NCBI RefSeq assembly: GCF_030766935.1
Contig: NZ_JASERL010000006.1
Location: 558,001-622,000, forward strand
DNA length: 64,000 bases
Origin: Streptomyces sp. KL109B
GTDB taxonomy: Bacteria; Actinomycetota; Actinomycetes; Streptomycetales; Streptomycetaceae
Direction of reading: 5' to 3'
Below the pieces are notes generated by a model. That model did not search any database. It saw only the letters and a list, made by a program, of their open reading frames with translations, and was not told the DNA's origin. The translations under genes and the position numbers were made by a program. Shown piece after piece: positions 48,394 through 57,012 of the stretch (positions are counted from its first letter, which is position 1; each line of letters begins with the position of its first letter).

Positions 48394-50015
48394 CCGGCCC
48401 ACGCCTTCTCCCGCAGCACATACTTCTGGATCTTTCCGGTCGAGGTCTTGGGGAGCTCGCCGAAGGTCACCGTCTTCGGGGCCTTGAAGCGGGCGAGGCG
48501 CTCGCGGACGTGCTCGATGATCTCCGTATCGGTGGCCGTGGCGCCCTCCCGGAGGGTGATGTACGCGGCCGGCACCTCGCCCCAGCGTTCGTCGGGGACC
48601 GCGATCACCGCCGCTTCGAGGACCGCCGGGTGGTCCATGATGGCCTGCTCGACCTCGACCGACGCGATGTTCTCGCCGCCGGACACGATGACGTCCTTGG
48701 AACGGTCCCGCAGCTCCACATAGCCGTCGGGGTGCACGACGCCGATGTCACCGGTGCGGAACCAGCCGTCGGGCGCGGCCGCGGCCGTGGCCTCCGGGTC
48801 GTGCAGGTAGCCGAGCATGACGTTGTTGCCGCGCAGCGCGATCTGGCCGGTCGTCGTGGCGTCCGCCGGGACATCGGAGCCGTCGTCGGCGATCACGCGG
48901 GCCGTGCACGAGATCATGTTGCCGACGCCCTGGCGGGCCTTCAGGCGGGCCTGCGCGGCGGCGTCCAGGGAGTCCCACTCGGGGCGCCAGTCGCACAGCA
49001 TCGCCGGACCGTACGTCTCCGTGAGCCCGTACAAGTGCGTCACGTCGAAGCCCAACTCGGCGGTGCGGCGCAGGATCGCGGGCGACGGCGGGGCGCCGCC
49101 GGTCGCGATGCGGATCGTGCGGGACTCGGGGAGCGGGGCCGCCTCTTCGGCGTAGGCGATCATCGACAGGACGGTGGGCGCGCCGTTCAGGTGCGTGACA
49201 CCCTCCTCGCGGATGAGCCGCCATACCTCCGCCGGGTCCAGCTTCGGCAGGCACACATGGGTGGCAGCCGCCGCGGTCACCGCCCACGGGAAGCACCATC
49301 CGTTGCAGTGGAACATCGGCAGCGTCCACAGGTGCACGGCGGAGGGGCTGAGGCCCGTGTGGCCGACCATGGCCACCGACTGCAGATAGGCGCCCCTGTG
49401 GTGGTACATCACGCCCTTGGGGCGGCCCGTCGTCCCCGACGTGTAGTTGACGGCGAGGAGGGAGCGCTCGTCGGCGGGCGTGCGGTGCAGCGGCTCGGCG
49501 CCGGACAGCAGCGCCTCGTACTCGGCGCCCGCCCGGATCCGGTGCGGCGCCGGCCCGTCGAGGCGGGCGAGCGCGTCGTCGACCAGGACGTCGTACACCG
49601 GGTCGTGGATCAGCACCGCCGCTTTCGAATGCCCCAGGATGTACGCCACCTCGGCCGCCGCGAGGCGCGTGTTCACCGCCACGAGCGGCACCCCGGCCCA
49701 CGGCACCCCGAAGTGCGCCTCCAGGAGTACGTGGGTGTTGGGCGCGAGCACCGCCACGGGCCGCCCGTCGGCCAGCGGCGCCAGGCCGCCCGCGAGGCGC
49801 ACGCAGCGCTCGCGCAACTCGGCGTAGGTCCAGCGCCGTTCACCGTCGACGACACCGATCCGGTCGCCGTGCGCGGCGGCGGCGCGGTCCAGGTACGCGG
49901 TCGGGCTCAGCGGCTCGTACGACAGGCCGTCGAGGGCGGCGACGGATGGCGGCGCGGCGTCCGTGGAGTGTGCCGCGGCGTTCGTGGAGTGCGCGGCGTC
50001 GTCCGTGGAGTGCAT
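48372..50015 (-). CDS. Acyl-CoA ligase (AMP-forming, medium/short-chain type)
   Basis: The 547-residue adenylate-forming enzyme has NYTSGTTGRPKGVMYHHRG, the core HLYGLTETYGPAMLCDW, the hinge GWFRTGDIGVVHPDGYVELRDRSKDVIVSGGENIAS, and the catalytic-Lys end LPKTSTGKIQKYVLREKAW. The MFHCNGWCFPW block is typical of the dimethylsulfoniopropionate/medium-chain ligase-like branch. AAGGAGG precedes the ATG. The first 25 residues form three imperfect AAHST(D/N) repeats and are probably disordered. The substrate acid is unknown; the IclR gene upstream may have regulated it. Confidence 0.9.
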   Translation of the reverse strand: MHSTDDAAHSTNAAAHSTDAAPPSVAALDGLSYEPLSPTAYLDRAAAAHGDRIGVVDGERRWTYAELRERCVRLAGGLAPLADGRPVAVLAPNTHVLLEAHFGVPWAGVPLVAVNTRLAAAEVAYILGHSKAAVLIHDPVYDVLVDDALARLDGPAPHRIRAGAEYEALLSGAEPLHRTPADERSLLAVNYTSGTTGRPKGVMYHHRGAYLQSVAMVGHTGLSPSAVHLWTLPMFHCNGWCFPWAVTAAAATHVCLPKLDPAEVWRLIREEGVTHLNGAPTVLSMIAYAEEAAPLPESRTIRIATGGAPPSPAILRRTAELGFDVTHLYGLTETYGPAMLCDWRPEWDSLDAAAQARLKARQGVGNMISCTARVIADDGSDVPADATTTGQIALRGNNVMLGYLHDPEATAAAAPDGWFRTGDIGVVHPDGYVELRDRSKDVIVSGGENIASVEVEQAIMDHPAVLEAAVIAVPDERWGEVPAAYITLREGATATDTEIIEHVRERLARFKAPKTVTFGELPKTSTGKIQKYVLREKAWAGAGRRIN

Positions 50016-50055
50016 GTCGTCCTCCTTGCGGGAGAGCGGGGTCCCGAGACCCGCC

Positions 50056-50849
50056 CTACCCCGTCCGGTGCCGCCCAAGCCGCGGGAACAGCGCGCGCCG
50101 CGCCTCGCCCGCGAGGTCGTGCACGAGCGGCGCCAATTCCTTGAAGTCCACCGCCTGACGGTCCCCGCACAGCGACAGCGCCGCCGTGGCGGGGCCGCAG
50201 CCGCGTAGCGGGGAGGCGACACAGCGGATGCCGGACAGCGTCTCCTCGTTGTCGACGGCCAGGCCCTCGCGCGCCCGGATCCGGGCCAGTTCGTGCCGCA
50301 GCTCGGCCGCCGTGCGCAGGCTGCGCGCCGTGCCGAGCGGCAGCGCGCCCCGGTACGCCGAGTCCACCAGGCCCGGTTTGAGGGTCGCGAGGATGGCCTT
50401 GCCGACGGCCGTCGTGTGCGCGGGCAGCCGGGCGCCGAGCCGCGTCGGCAGCCGGGCCGCGCTCCGCCCACCCGCCTTGTCGAGGAAGACCACCTCGCGC
50501 CCGTCGAGCACGGCGAGGTGCCCGGCGAGCCCGGTGCGCCGGCACATCTCGTGCAGCAGGGGTGTCACCACGTCCCGGATCTCGTGATGCCCCGCCGCCC
50601 GCCGAGCTCCAACGGGCGCATGCCGAGCCGGTATCCGCCCGTGGGGTGGGTGAGCCAGCGCAGCCGGATCATCTGGTCGAGGATGCGGTGCAGCGTCGAG
50701 CGCGGCAGGCCGGTGCGGTCGGCGAGGTCGAGCAGGGACAGGCTCGGGGTGTGCGGGTCGAACGCGTCGAGGATGACCGTCATGCGCTCGATCATCGAGA
50801 CCGGGGCGGGGCACGGCCCCTGGGTGTCGGCCGTGGCCGGTGTCGTCAT
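50056..50849 (-). pseudogene. IclR-family regulator broken by a frameshift
   Basis: Two frames together give one IclR protein. From ATG 50849 (GGAGGCG upstream) the first frame encodes the helix-turn-helix (SLLDLADRTGLPRSTLHRILDQMIRL) and continues to GYRLGMRPLELGGRR, where it leaves the family pattern and stops at 50565. The next frame carries on at once with AAGHHEIRDVVTPLLHEM and the full effector domain to 50056. One missing base in the G/C run near 50590-50600 explains it. It is either a true frameshift or a sequence error in a homopolymer-like run. If intact, it would be a natural regulator of the ligase gene downstream. Confidence 0.82.
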
Positions 50850-50925
50850 GGTGGTCGCCTCCCTGGCGGGCGTGCTGACCGGGAGCGCCAAGTGTGGTGC
50901 GTACGACGTGCGGTGGGGGAGATCC

Positions 50926-51171
50926 ATGCGGGGCCGGTCCGGAGAAGCGGCGCGGCGCGGCGCGCCGCGCACCCGCACGCTGCTGTGGCATCAGCTCCTC
51001 ACCGGGGCCGTCGCCGTCGCGGCGACGGGCGGCATGGCGACCGCCACGGTCTGGCAGCTGGCCGACCTGTCACCGTCGAAGCCCAGCCTGCCCAGCGACC
51101 TGCCCACCCTCCGGCTGCCCACGGCGAAGCACACGCCTTCGCCGCTGTTCCCCGGGCCGGACCGGACGTGA
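50926..51171 (+). CDS. Small membrane protein of unknown function
   Basis: This 81-residue ORF has GGGGGAGA before its ATG and a single hydrophobic segment at about residues 25-45 (LLTGAVAVAATGGMATATVW). An Arg-rich N-terminus precedes it and a Pro/Ser-rich tail follows, suggesting a signal anchor with an outward tail. I recognise no family. Coding-type third-position GC is present, but such ORFs can also arise by chance in this DNA, so it is tentative. Confidence 0.45.
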   Translation: MRGRSGEAARRGAPRTRTLLWHQLLTGAVAVAATGGMATATVWQLADLSPSKPSLPSDLPTLRLPTAKHTPSPLFPGPDRT

Positions 51172-51182
51172 ACCCGGGCGGC

Positions 51183-52163
51183 TCAGGCGCTCGCGAGCTG
51201 CGTGTCCAGCGCCGCGAGGAGCCAGTCGTGGGCCGTGCCCGGAGTCGGCTCCGGGCGCGCCCCCTCGGCGGTGGTCAGCCGCGCCACCTGGTCCCAGTAC
51301 GGGTCGAGCCGCGGATCGGCGGAGAGCTGCCGCGCGAGGCCGCGCCGGAACGCCAAGGTGTCACGGTGGTGCGCCACGCTCGCGTACGTCGTGACGAAGC
51401 AGTCGAGGGCCTCGCCCGGAACGGGAGCGTCGCCCGCCCGTATTCGATGGGCCGCCAGGTCGTACGACTCGGCCAGCCCCGCGTACAGCACGGCGGACTC
51501 CCGCGCGCCCGCCGTGTGGTGTGCGGCCGGCTGGGTGGGGCCGGTGTCGGGCGTGCAGGGCCGTGACACCAGCGCGCACAGCCGGGCGAAGGCGAGCACC
51601 TGAGCTGGGGAGGGTGACTCGGGCAGCACGGGAACGGCCGCTTCCAGGAAGGCCGTTCGCGACGCGGCCGGCATCCGGGGCGGCAGCCACGCCCGCCAGA
51701 ACCGGGCCAGCGGCGCCGTGCTCGGCGGTGTGTCCAGGGCGCCGACGAGCCGCAGCCGGTCCGCGCGCTCGTCCGGCGGGCACTCCTGGACAAGCCGCAG
51801 CGCCGCCTCCTGCCAGCGCAGCGCGGTGAGACGCGAGCCCAGCGTGCGCAACTGCCCCGCGACGGCGTCCTCCAACGCGCCCTGCGCCCCGGCCCGTTCG
51901 TCGACGATGCGGCGCACCTCGGGAACGGGCAGGCCGAGCCCGCGCAGCGAGCGGATCAGCCGGAGCCGGTCCAGGGCCTCGCCGCCGTACCGCCGGTGTC
52001 CGCCCGTGCTGCGGGTGCGCTCGGGCAGCAGGCCCTTGTCGGAGTAGAAGCGGACCGTCTTCACGGTGGTGTTCGCCCGCGCGGCGAGCTCACCGATGCT
52101 CCACAGGCCGTCGGACGACGCCGACACGGACACGGAGACGGACACGGACACGGACTCTGGCAC
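51183..52163 (-). CDS. MerR-family regulator with large C-terminal domain
   Basis: The 326-residue protein has a MerR winged helix after a short tail (WSIGELAARANTTVKTVRFYSDKGLLPERTRSTGGHRRYGGEALDRL) and a long coiled helix. A 200-residue C-terminal domain that I cannot name follows. GTG 52163 has GGGAGG upstream. The tail before the domain is a Val-Ser repeat from a hexamer DNA repeat. A MerR-type promoter in the gap suggests that it activates the divergent hydrolase gene. Confidence 0.88.
   Translation of the reverse strand: MPESVSVSVSVSVSASSDGLWSIGELAARANTTVKTVRFYSDKGLLPERTRSTGGHRRYGGEALDRLRLIRSLRGLGLPVPEVRRIVDERAGAQGALEDAVAGQLRTLGSRLTALRWQEAALRLVQECPPDERADRLRLVGALDTPPSTAPLARFWRAWLPPRMPAASRTAFLEAAVPVLPESPSPAQVLAFARLCALVSRPCTPDTGPTQPAAHHTAGARESAVLYAGLAESYDLAAHRIRAGDAPVPGEALDCFVTTYASVAHHRDTLAFRRGLARQLSADPRLDPYWDQVARLTTAEGARPEPTPGTAHDWLLAALDTQLASA
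52123..52152. repeat. Hexamer tandem repeat in the MerR gene N-terminus
   Basis: Five GACACG-type units (one GAGACG) lie in tandem on the plus strand, with a degenerate sixth. On the coding strand they read GTG TCC, giving a Val-Ser repeat in the first 15 residues. The same hexamer family recurs at 58692-58757. Confidence 0.8.
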
Positions 52164-52194
52164 TTGAACCTCCCTCAAGGGGAGTTCCTAACGT
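52164..52194 (+). promoter_or_regulatory. MerR-type promoter and operator for the alpha/beta hydrolase gene
   Basis: TTGAAC (52164-52169) and TAACGT (52189-52194) are 19 bases apart, the long spacer typical of MerR-activated promoters. An imperfect palindrome running from GAAC at 52166 to GTTC at 52187 fills the spacer, and the MerR gene starts divergently next to it. Confidence 0.7.
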
Positions 52195-52233
52195 ACCCGC
52201 CACCACTGACAACCACCGATGGAGGGCGTGGAG

Positions 52234-53805
52234 ATGACGGAGTTCGTGCTGGTACCTGGCCTGTTCACGGGCCCGGAGGTGTGGCGTGAGACAGCGGGGG
52301 CACTGGCGGCCGAGGGCGCGAGGGTGCACGTGGCGGATCTCGGAACCGCTACGAGCCTGGAGGCCCACATCGCTCGGGTCGTCGAGGCCATCGACACCGC
52401 TGCCGCTGACACTGTCGAGGGGCAGGACATCGTCCTCGTCGGACACGACTACGGCGTGTACCCGGCGTTGGGCGCCGCAGACCGGCGGGCCGAGCGGATC
52501 GCGCGCATCGTGTACGTCGACTCGGGCCTGGTGCAGGACGGCGCCCTGGGCCTCGCGGCGGTACCCGACCAGGAGCTGCGCGAACGCCTCGCCGCCGAAG
52601 GCGACACCGACGGTGACACCGACGGGGGCACCGAGGGCGCGCTGCCGGTCCCCGCCCGGGAGGAGTGGCAGCGCTGGGGGAGCACCGCGGGGCTGTCCGA
52701 CGAGGCCCTGACCCGGCTGACCGCGCACGCCTCGCCCCACCCCCTCGGCACCCTGCTGCAACCGCTGCGGCTCACCGGCGCGGCACAGAAGCTGCCGACC
52801 ACCGGCGTGCTCTGCGCGGAGAGCGGTGCGACCATCGATGCCGTCCGCATGCTGCTGAGCTTCGGCGACCCGGCGATCCAGGCCCTCGTCCGCCCCGACG
52901 TCACCTTCTTCGAACTGCCCACCGGGCACTGGCCGATGCTGTCCTGCCCCGCCGAACTCGCCGACGTACTGCTGCGCGCGGCAGCCGACGAAGGGACCCG
53001 CCTCGAACCCGTGGCGGAGGACGAGTCCGCCGAGCCCGCCGGGTCCGGATACCTGCGGCCGTTCCTCCTCGACGTACCGGAGATCCCCCGCGAACGGCAC
53101 GGCACCATCGACCTGTACGTGCCCGAGGGTGCGGCGGCCGGGGAGCCGCGCCCCGCGATCGTCATCGTGCACGGCGGGCCGGTGCCGGAGGCCGCGCGGC
53201 CGACACCCCGTGACTGGCCGACCATGGTCGGCTACGCGCGCCTCGCCGCGTCCCACGGCGCGATCGGTGTCACCCTCGACCACCGGCTGCACGCGGTCAC
53301 CGCGTACCCGGCGGCGGCCGATGACCTGGCCGCCGCGGTCGCCGAGGTGCGCGCCGATCCGCGGGTGGACGCGGACCGGATCGCGCTGTGGTTCTTCTCC
53401 GGCGGCGGACCGTTGACCGCGCCGTGGCTGAGCGAGGCGCCCCCGTGGCTGCGCTGCGTGGCGGCGAGCTACCCCATCATGGCGCCGCTGCCCGGCTGGG
53501 GCGTGAACGATCCCCGGTTCCGGCCCGCGGACGTCGTGGCACGCGGTGGCACCCTGCCGTTCGTGCTCATCCGCGTCGGGCGCGAGGCCTCCGCGGTCGC
53601 GGCGACGGTGGCCGAGTTCGTCGCGGCGGCCGCGGCGGGCGGCGCGCCGGTCGAGGTGATCGACGTACCGGACGCGCCGCACGCCTTCGAGGGCCTCGAC
53701 CACAGTGACCGGGCACGGGAAGCGGTGCGGGAGGCGATGGGGCGGGTGCTGGATTCCCTCGGGCTCACCCTCAAGCTCACGCCGAAGCTCCGTACAACTC
53801 GCTGA
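52234..53805 (+). CDS. Fused double alpha/beta hydrolase
   Basis: The 523-residue protein carries two hydrolase domains. Residues 1-255 resemble the salicylate-esterase/HNL-type fold (FVLVPGLFTGPEVW, then VLVGHDYGVYPALG, TGHWPML near its end). The nucleophile position of GHSYG is Asp here (GHDYG). Residues about 275-520 form a dienelactone-hydrolase-like domain with AIVIVHGGPVPE, LWFFSGGGPLTAPW and VPDAPHAFEGLD. ATG 52234 has GGAGG upstream and is preferred to ATG 52219. It is probably activated by the divergent MerR protein; its substrate is unknown. Its end overlaps the convergent LysR gene by 29 bases. Confidence 0.85.
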   Translation: MTEFVLVPGLFTGPEVWRETAGALAAEGARVHVADLGTATSLEAHIARVVEAIDTAAADTVEGQDIVLVGHDYGVYPALGAADRRAERIARIVYVDSGLVQDGALGLAAVPDQELRERLAAEGDTDGDTDGGTEGALPVPAREEWQRWGSTAGLSDEALTRLTAHASPHPLGTLLQPLRLTGAAQKLPTTGVLCAESGATIDAVRMLLSFGDPAIQALVRPDVTFFELPTGHWPMLSCPAELADVLLRAAADEGTRLEPVAEDESAEPAGSGYLRPFLLDVPEIPRERHGTIDLYVPEGAAAGEPRPAIVIVHGGPVPEAARPTPRDWPTMVGYARLAASHGAIGVTLDHRLHAVTAYPAAADDLAAAVAEVRADPRVDADRIALWFFSGGGPLTAPWLSEAPPWLRCVAASYPIMAPLPGWGVNDPRFRPADVVARGGTLPFVLIRVGREASAVAATVAEFVAAAAAGGAPVEVIDVPDAPHAFEGLDHSDRAREAVREAMGRVLDSLGLTLKLTPKLRTTR

Positions 53806-54658
53806 GCAGGGCGATCGCCGCGTGCGTGCTGGGGTGCGGCTCCCGCTCGTCCCATATCACCCGCACCGGCACCGGATCCGCGCCCGACACCGGGCGGTAG
53901 ACGACCCCCTCGCGCCGGTACTGGGCGAGGGTGGCCTGCGGCGTGACACCGACGCAGCGGCCCGTGGCGATGGCCGCGAGCCAGTCGTCGACGTCGGCCG
54001 TGTACTCGATGGCGCCGTGCGGATCGCCCGGCCACAGGTCGGCGGTGGTCGTGCCGGTGCGCCGGTCCACGGCCACCGTGCGCTCGCGGATGTCCGCGAG
54101 GGGGATGCGGCGGCGCCTGGCCCAGGGGTCGTCCGTGGCCATGACCACATAGCGGGGCTCGTGGCCGACGACGGCGGACGCGTACCGGCGGCGCAGATCG
54201 GCCCGGTGACGTACGACGGCCAGATCGCACACCGCCTCCGCGAGGCCTCCCGTGGGACTGTTGTGCCGCACCAACAGCAGCTCGACATCGGGGTGGCGCT
54301 CGTGCCAGCGGCGCTGGAACTCCGTGGTGTGCCGCCCGAAGGCGCCCCAGGCGTGCCCGATCCGCAGCCGGGAGTGGCCCGTCGTCGCCTCGCGCACCAG
54401 ATTCTCGGCCTCCGACAGCAGCTGCCTGGCGCGGTGCACGACGCGGACCCCCACGGTGGTGGGCGTGACACTACGACTCGTGCGGTGCAGGAGGCGTACG
54501 TCGAGCACCGTCTCCAGGGCGTGCAGGGTGCGCGACACCGAGGCCTGGGAGACGCCGAGTTGGATCGCGGCGTCCGTGAAGCCGCCCGTGTCGACGATCG
54601 CGAGCAGGCACCGCAGATGCCGCAGTTCGAGGCCCGCCAGGCCGCTGCCTTCATCCAT
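53777..54658 (-). CDS. LysR-family regulator
   Basis: The 293-residue LysR protein has an N-terminal helix-turn-helix (LELRHLRCLLAIVDTGGFTDAAIQLGVSQASVSRTLHALETVL) and a periplasmic-binding-type effector domain from about residue 95. It is divergent from an EamA exporter gene. A palindrome of LysR form overlaps its own start codon, suggesting autorepression. Confidence 0.9.
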   Translation of the reverse strand: MDEGSGLAGLELRHLRCLLAIVDTGGFTDAAIQLGVSQASVSRTLHALETVLDVRLLHRTSRSVTPTTVGVRVVHRARQLLSEAENLVREATTGHSRLRIGHAWGAFGRHTTEFQRRWHERHPDVELLLVRHNSPTGGLAEAVCDLAVVRHRADLRRRYASAVVGHEPRYVVMATDDPWARRRRIPLADIRERTVAVDRRTGTTTADLWPGDPHGAIEYTADVDDWLAAIATGRCVGVTPQATLAQYRREGVVYRPVSGADPVPVRVIWDEREPHPSTHAAIALLSELYGASA

Positions 54659-54671
54659 ACGCTCAGCGTAT
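54657..54671. promoter_or_regulatory. LysR-type operator overlapping the lysR start
   Basis: ATACGC (54657-54662) and GCGTAT (54666-54671) are perfect inverted copies three bases apart, with a half-match ending TGCGTAT at 54694-54700. The first site begins inside the lysR start codon. Confidence 0.65.
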
Positions 54672-54726
54672 GCGAGAGACGTGAGATGCATTTTGCGTAT
54701 CCGCCGGGTGCCGCGAATCTCGCACC

Positions 54727-55743
54727 ATGGCGACGACCCCCACACCACCGACACCACCGACACCACCGACACCACCCCATTCCACGCGGCCCGCGACCGC
54801 ACCCGCCCCCGCCACCGTCCGCGCCGGCGGTGTCGCCCTGATGCTCGGCAGCGGCCTCTCGAACCAGGTCGGCGCGTCCCTGGGGGCCCTCGCCTTCCCC
54901 GTGATCGGGCCCGTGGGCGTCGTGGCCGTACGTCAATGGGTCGCCGCCGCCGTGCTGTTGGCGGCGGGGCGGCCACGGCCGCGCTCCTTCACCGGCGCCC
55001 AGTGGCGCCTCGTTCTCGCGCTGGCCGCGGTCTTCGGCACGATGAACCTGACGCTGTACGCGGCCGTCGACCGGATCGGCCTCGGCCTCGCGGTCACCCT
55101 CGAATTCCTCGGGCCGCTCACCGTCGCCCTCGCCGGTACGCGGCGCCGCGTCGACCTGCTGTGCGCGTTGGCCGCCGCGGCGGCGGTCGTCGTGCTCACG
55201 CGGCCACGGCCCAGCACGGACTACGTCGGCATCGCGCTCGCCCTGGTCGCCGCGGCGTGCTGGGGCTGCTACATCCTGCTCAACCGGGCGGTCGGCCACC
55301 GCCTGCCCGGAGTTCAGGGCTCGGCCGCCGCGGCCGTGGTCTCCGGACTCCTCTACCTCCCGGTCGGCGTCGCGGTGCTGTGGCTGCACCCGCCGACGGT
55401 CGCGGCGCTGCTCTGCGCCCTTGCCGCCGGAGTGCTCTCGTCGGCCGTGCCGTTCCTGTCCGACCTGCTGGCGCTGCGCCGCGTGCCCGCCCGCTTCTTC
55501 GGCGTCTTCATGAGCGTCAACCCGGTCTTCGCGGCCCTCGTCGGGATGCTGGTCCTCGGCCAACACCTCGACCACCTCGCCTGGTCCGCGATCGCCGTCA
55601 TCGTCGTGGCCAACGCGGTCGCGGTGGGCACTACCCGTCCGCGGCCGCACGCTCCCGATGGGCGTGGATCTCTTCGTGGTGCTCGGCCGCCCACTCGATC
55701 AGCCGCGTCACGATGTCCCGCAGGCCACGACCCATCGGCGTGA
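54727..55743 (+). CDS. EamA/RhtA-type drug-metabolite exporter
   Basis: The 338-residue protein has ten helices in two EamA halves (about residues 33-155 and 165-305), with LYAAVDRIGLGLAVTLEFLGPL in the first and VFMSVNPVFAALVGMLVLGQ in the second. It resembles RhtA threonine/homoserine exporters. The N-terminus is a Pro-Thr repeat from a nine-base DNA repeat, and the last 40 residues lie over the convergent HxlR gene. Expression probably depends on the divergent LysR protein. Confidence 0.88.
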   Translation: MATTPTPPTPPTPPTPPHSTRPATAPAPATVRAGGVALMLGSGLSNQVGASLGALAFPVIGPVGVVAVRQWVAAAVLLAAGRPRPRSFTGAQWRLVLALAAVFGTMNLTLYAAVDRIGLGLAVTLEFLGPLTVALAGTRRRVDLLCALAAAAAVVVLTRPRPSTDYVGIALALVAAACWGCYILLNRAVGHRLPGVQGSAAAAVVSGLLYLPVGVAVLWLHPPTVAALLCALAAGVLSSAVPFLSDLLALRRVPARFFGVFMSVNPVFAALVGMLVLGQHLDHLAWSAIAVIVVANAVAVGTTRPRPHAPDGRGSLRGARPPTRSAASRCPAGHDPSA

Positions 55744-56044
55744 GTTCGTACTCGACGCGCGGCGGCACCTCGGCGTACGCGGTGCGGCTGATCAGGCCGT
55801 CCTGCTGGAGCTGGCGCAGGGTGAGGGTCAGCATCCGCTGCGAGATGCCGGGGATCTGCCGCTGGAGATCCGTGTAGCGCAGCGGCCCCGCCTCGACCAC
55901 GGCGATCACCAGCAGGCTCCACTTGTCGCCGACGCGGTCGAGGATCTGCCGGATGGAGGCCACCTGCTCGACGGGGATCCCGGCGCAGGGGCCGGCGACC
56001 GCGACCGCGAGCGGGGTGGCGGCGGGGCTTTTCGTGGCCTTCAT
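55631..56044 (-). CDS. HxlR-family regulator
   Basis: The 137-residue winged-helix protein has the HxlR core VGDKWSLLVIAVVEAGPLRYTDLQRQIPGISQRMLTLTLRQLQQDGLI and wing VEYELTPMGRGLRDI. It has a single Cys before the domain (GPCAGIP), which in related proteins senses aldehydes or electrophiles. ATG 56044 gives nine bases to GAGAGGA and is preferred to the ATG three codons upstream. It is divergent from an SDR gene. Its 3' end overlaps the convergent EamA gene by 113 bases. Confidence 0.88.
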   Translation of the reverse strand: MKATKSPAATPLAVAVAGPCAGIPVEQVASIRQILDRVGDKWSLLVIAVVEAGPLRYTDLQRQIPGISQRMLTLTLRQLQQDGLISRTAYAEVPPRVEYELTPMGRGLRDIVTRLIEWAAEHHEEIHAHRERAAADG

Positions 56045-56163
56045 GGCGCACATTCCTCTCTTCTACGCACACCCGTGTGCCTTTTGTAGCGGCTTCCATA
56101 CTCACCCATCATGGGGCTGCGCACAAAACGTAGGAATTGAGCCCTGCAAGGAGAACGAGCACC

Positions 56164-56928
56164 ATGCCCGCAGCCAACGCCACGTCCGTAACATCCGCCA
56201 AGTCCGCCAAGTCCGCCACGTCCAAAGTGATCGCGATCTTCGGCGCGGGCCCCGGCCTCGGCGCCTCCGTCGCCCGCCGGTTCGCCCGCGAGGGCTTCCG
56301 CGTCGCGCTGGTGGCCCGTCGCAAGGACCGCCTCGACGCGCTCGTCGAGCAGCTCACCGCCGAAGGCATCGAGGCCGCGGGATTCACCGCCGACCTCTCC
56401 GACCCCGAGCGGATCCCGGCGCTGATCGAGGCCGTCCGCGCGCGCTTCGGCCGCATCGACGTCATCGAGTACGGGCCGATCAGCGGCGACCAGGCCTTCT
56501 CGCCCGCCACCAAGGTGGACGCCGCCATGCTCCGCAAGGACGGTCCGCTGCTGCTGCTCACCCCGGTCGAGGTGGTTCGAGCCGTGCTGCCTGAGTGGAC
56601 CGAGCGCGGTGACGGCGCGTTCCTGATGACCACCGGGCACACCGCCGTGGAGCCGCGCCCGTACCTGAGCGGTATCGGGGTGCTGATGGCCGCCGCCCGC
56701 AACTGGCTGTACGCCCTGAACGGCGAGCTGGCCGACGTCGGCGCCTACGCGGGCACCCTCTCCGTCGCCGCGCTCATCGACCGCAGCGAGATCAGCGAGA
56801 ACGCCGCCGAGTCCCTGCCTGCGGGCTTCGCCGTCGTCGACCCCGACGACCTGGCCGCGCACTACTGGGACATGTACACCGCGCGCGACCGCGTCGAGCA
56901 GGTCCACCCGGAGCAGCAGGCCGCCTGA
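56164..56928 (+). CDS. Atypical short-chain dehydrogenase/reductase
   Basis: The 254-residue SDR-fold protein has an NAD(P) loop (FGAGPGLGASVARRFA, basic VARRKDRLDAL suggesting NADP). Where active SDRs have Tyr-x3-Lys, this one reads YLSGIGVLMAAARNW, so the catalytic Lys is missing. It may be a binding protein or use a changed mechanism. Such proteins are common next to HxlR regulators in Streptomyces. The N-terminal tail SAKSAKSATS comes from a nine-base repeat at 56194-56220. Confidence 0.82.
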   Translation: MPAANATSVTSAKSAKSATSKVIAIFGAGPGLGASVARRFAREGFRVALVARRKDRLDALVEQLTAEGIEAAGFTADLSDPERIPALIEAVRARFGRIDVIEYGPISGDQAFSPATKVDAAMLRKDGPLLLLTPVEVVRAVLPEWTERGDGAFLMTTGHTAVEPRPYLSGIGVLMAAARNWLYALNGELADVGAYAGTLSVAALIDRSEISENAAESLPAGFAVVDPDDLAAHYWDMYTARDRVEQVHPEQQAA

Positions 56929-56941
56929 GCCACGGGACAGG

Positions 56942-56985
56942 CGCGTCCGCCGCGTCCACCGCATCCACCGCATCCACCGCATCCG
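56942..56985. repeat. Nine-base tandem repeat between the SDR and sirtuin genes
   Basis: About five units of CGC(G/A)TCC(A/G)C follow each other from 56942 to 56985, with three nearly identical CGCATCCAC copies. They lie outside any coding region. Confidence 0.8.
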
Positions 56986-57012
56986 CGAGGGCGCGTACGT
57001 AAGCTGGCTTGC

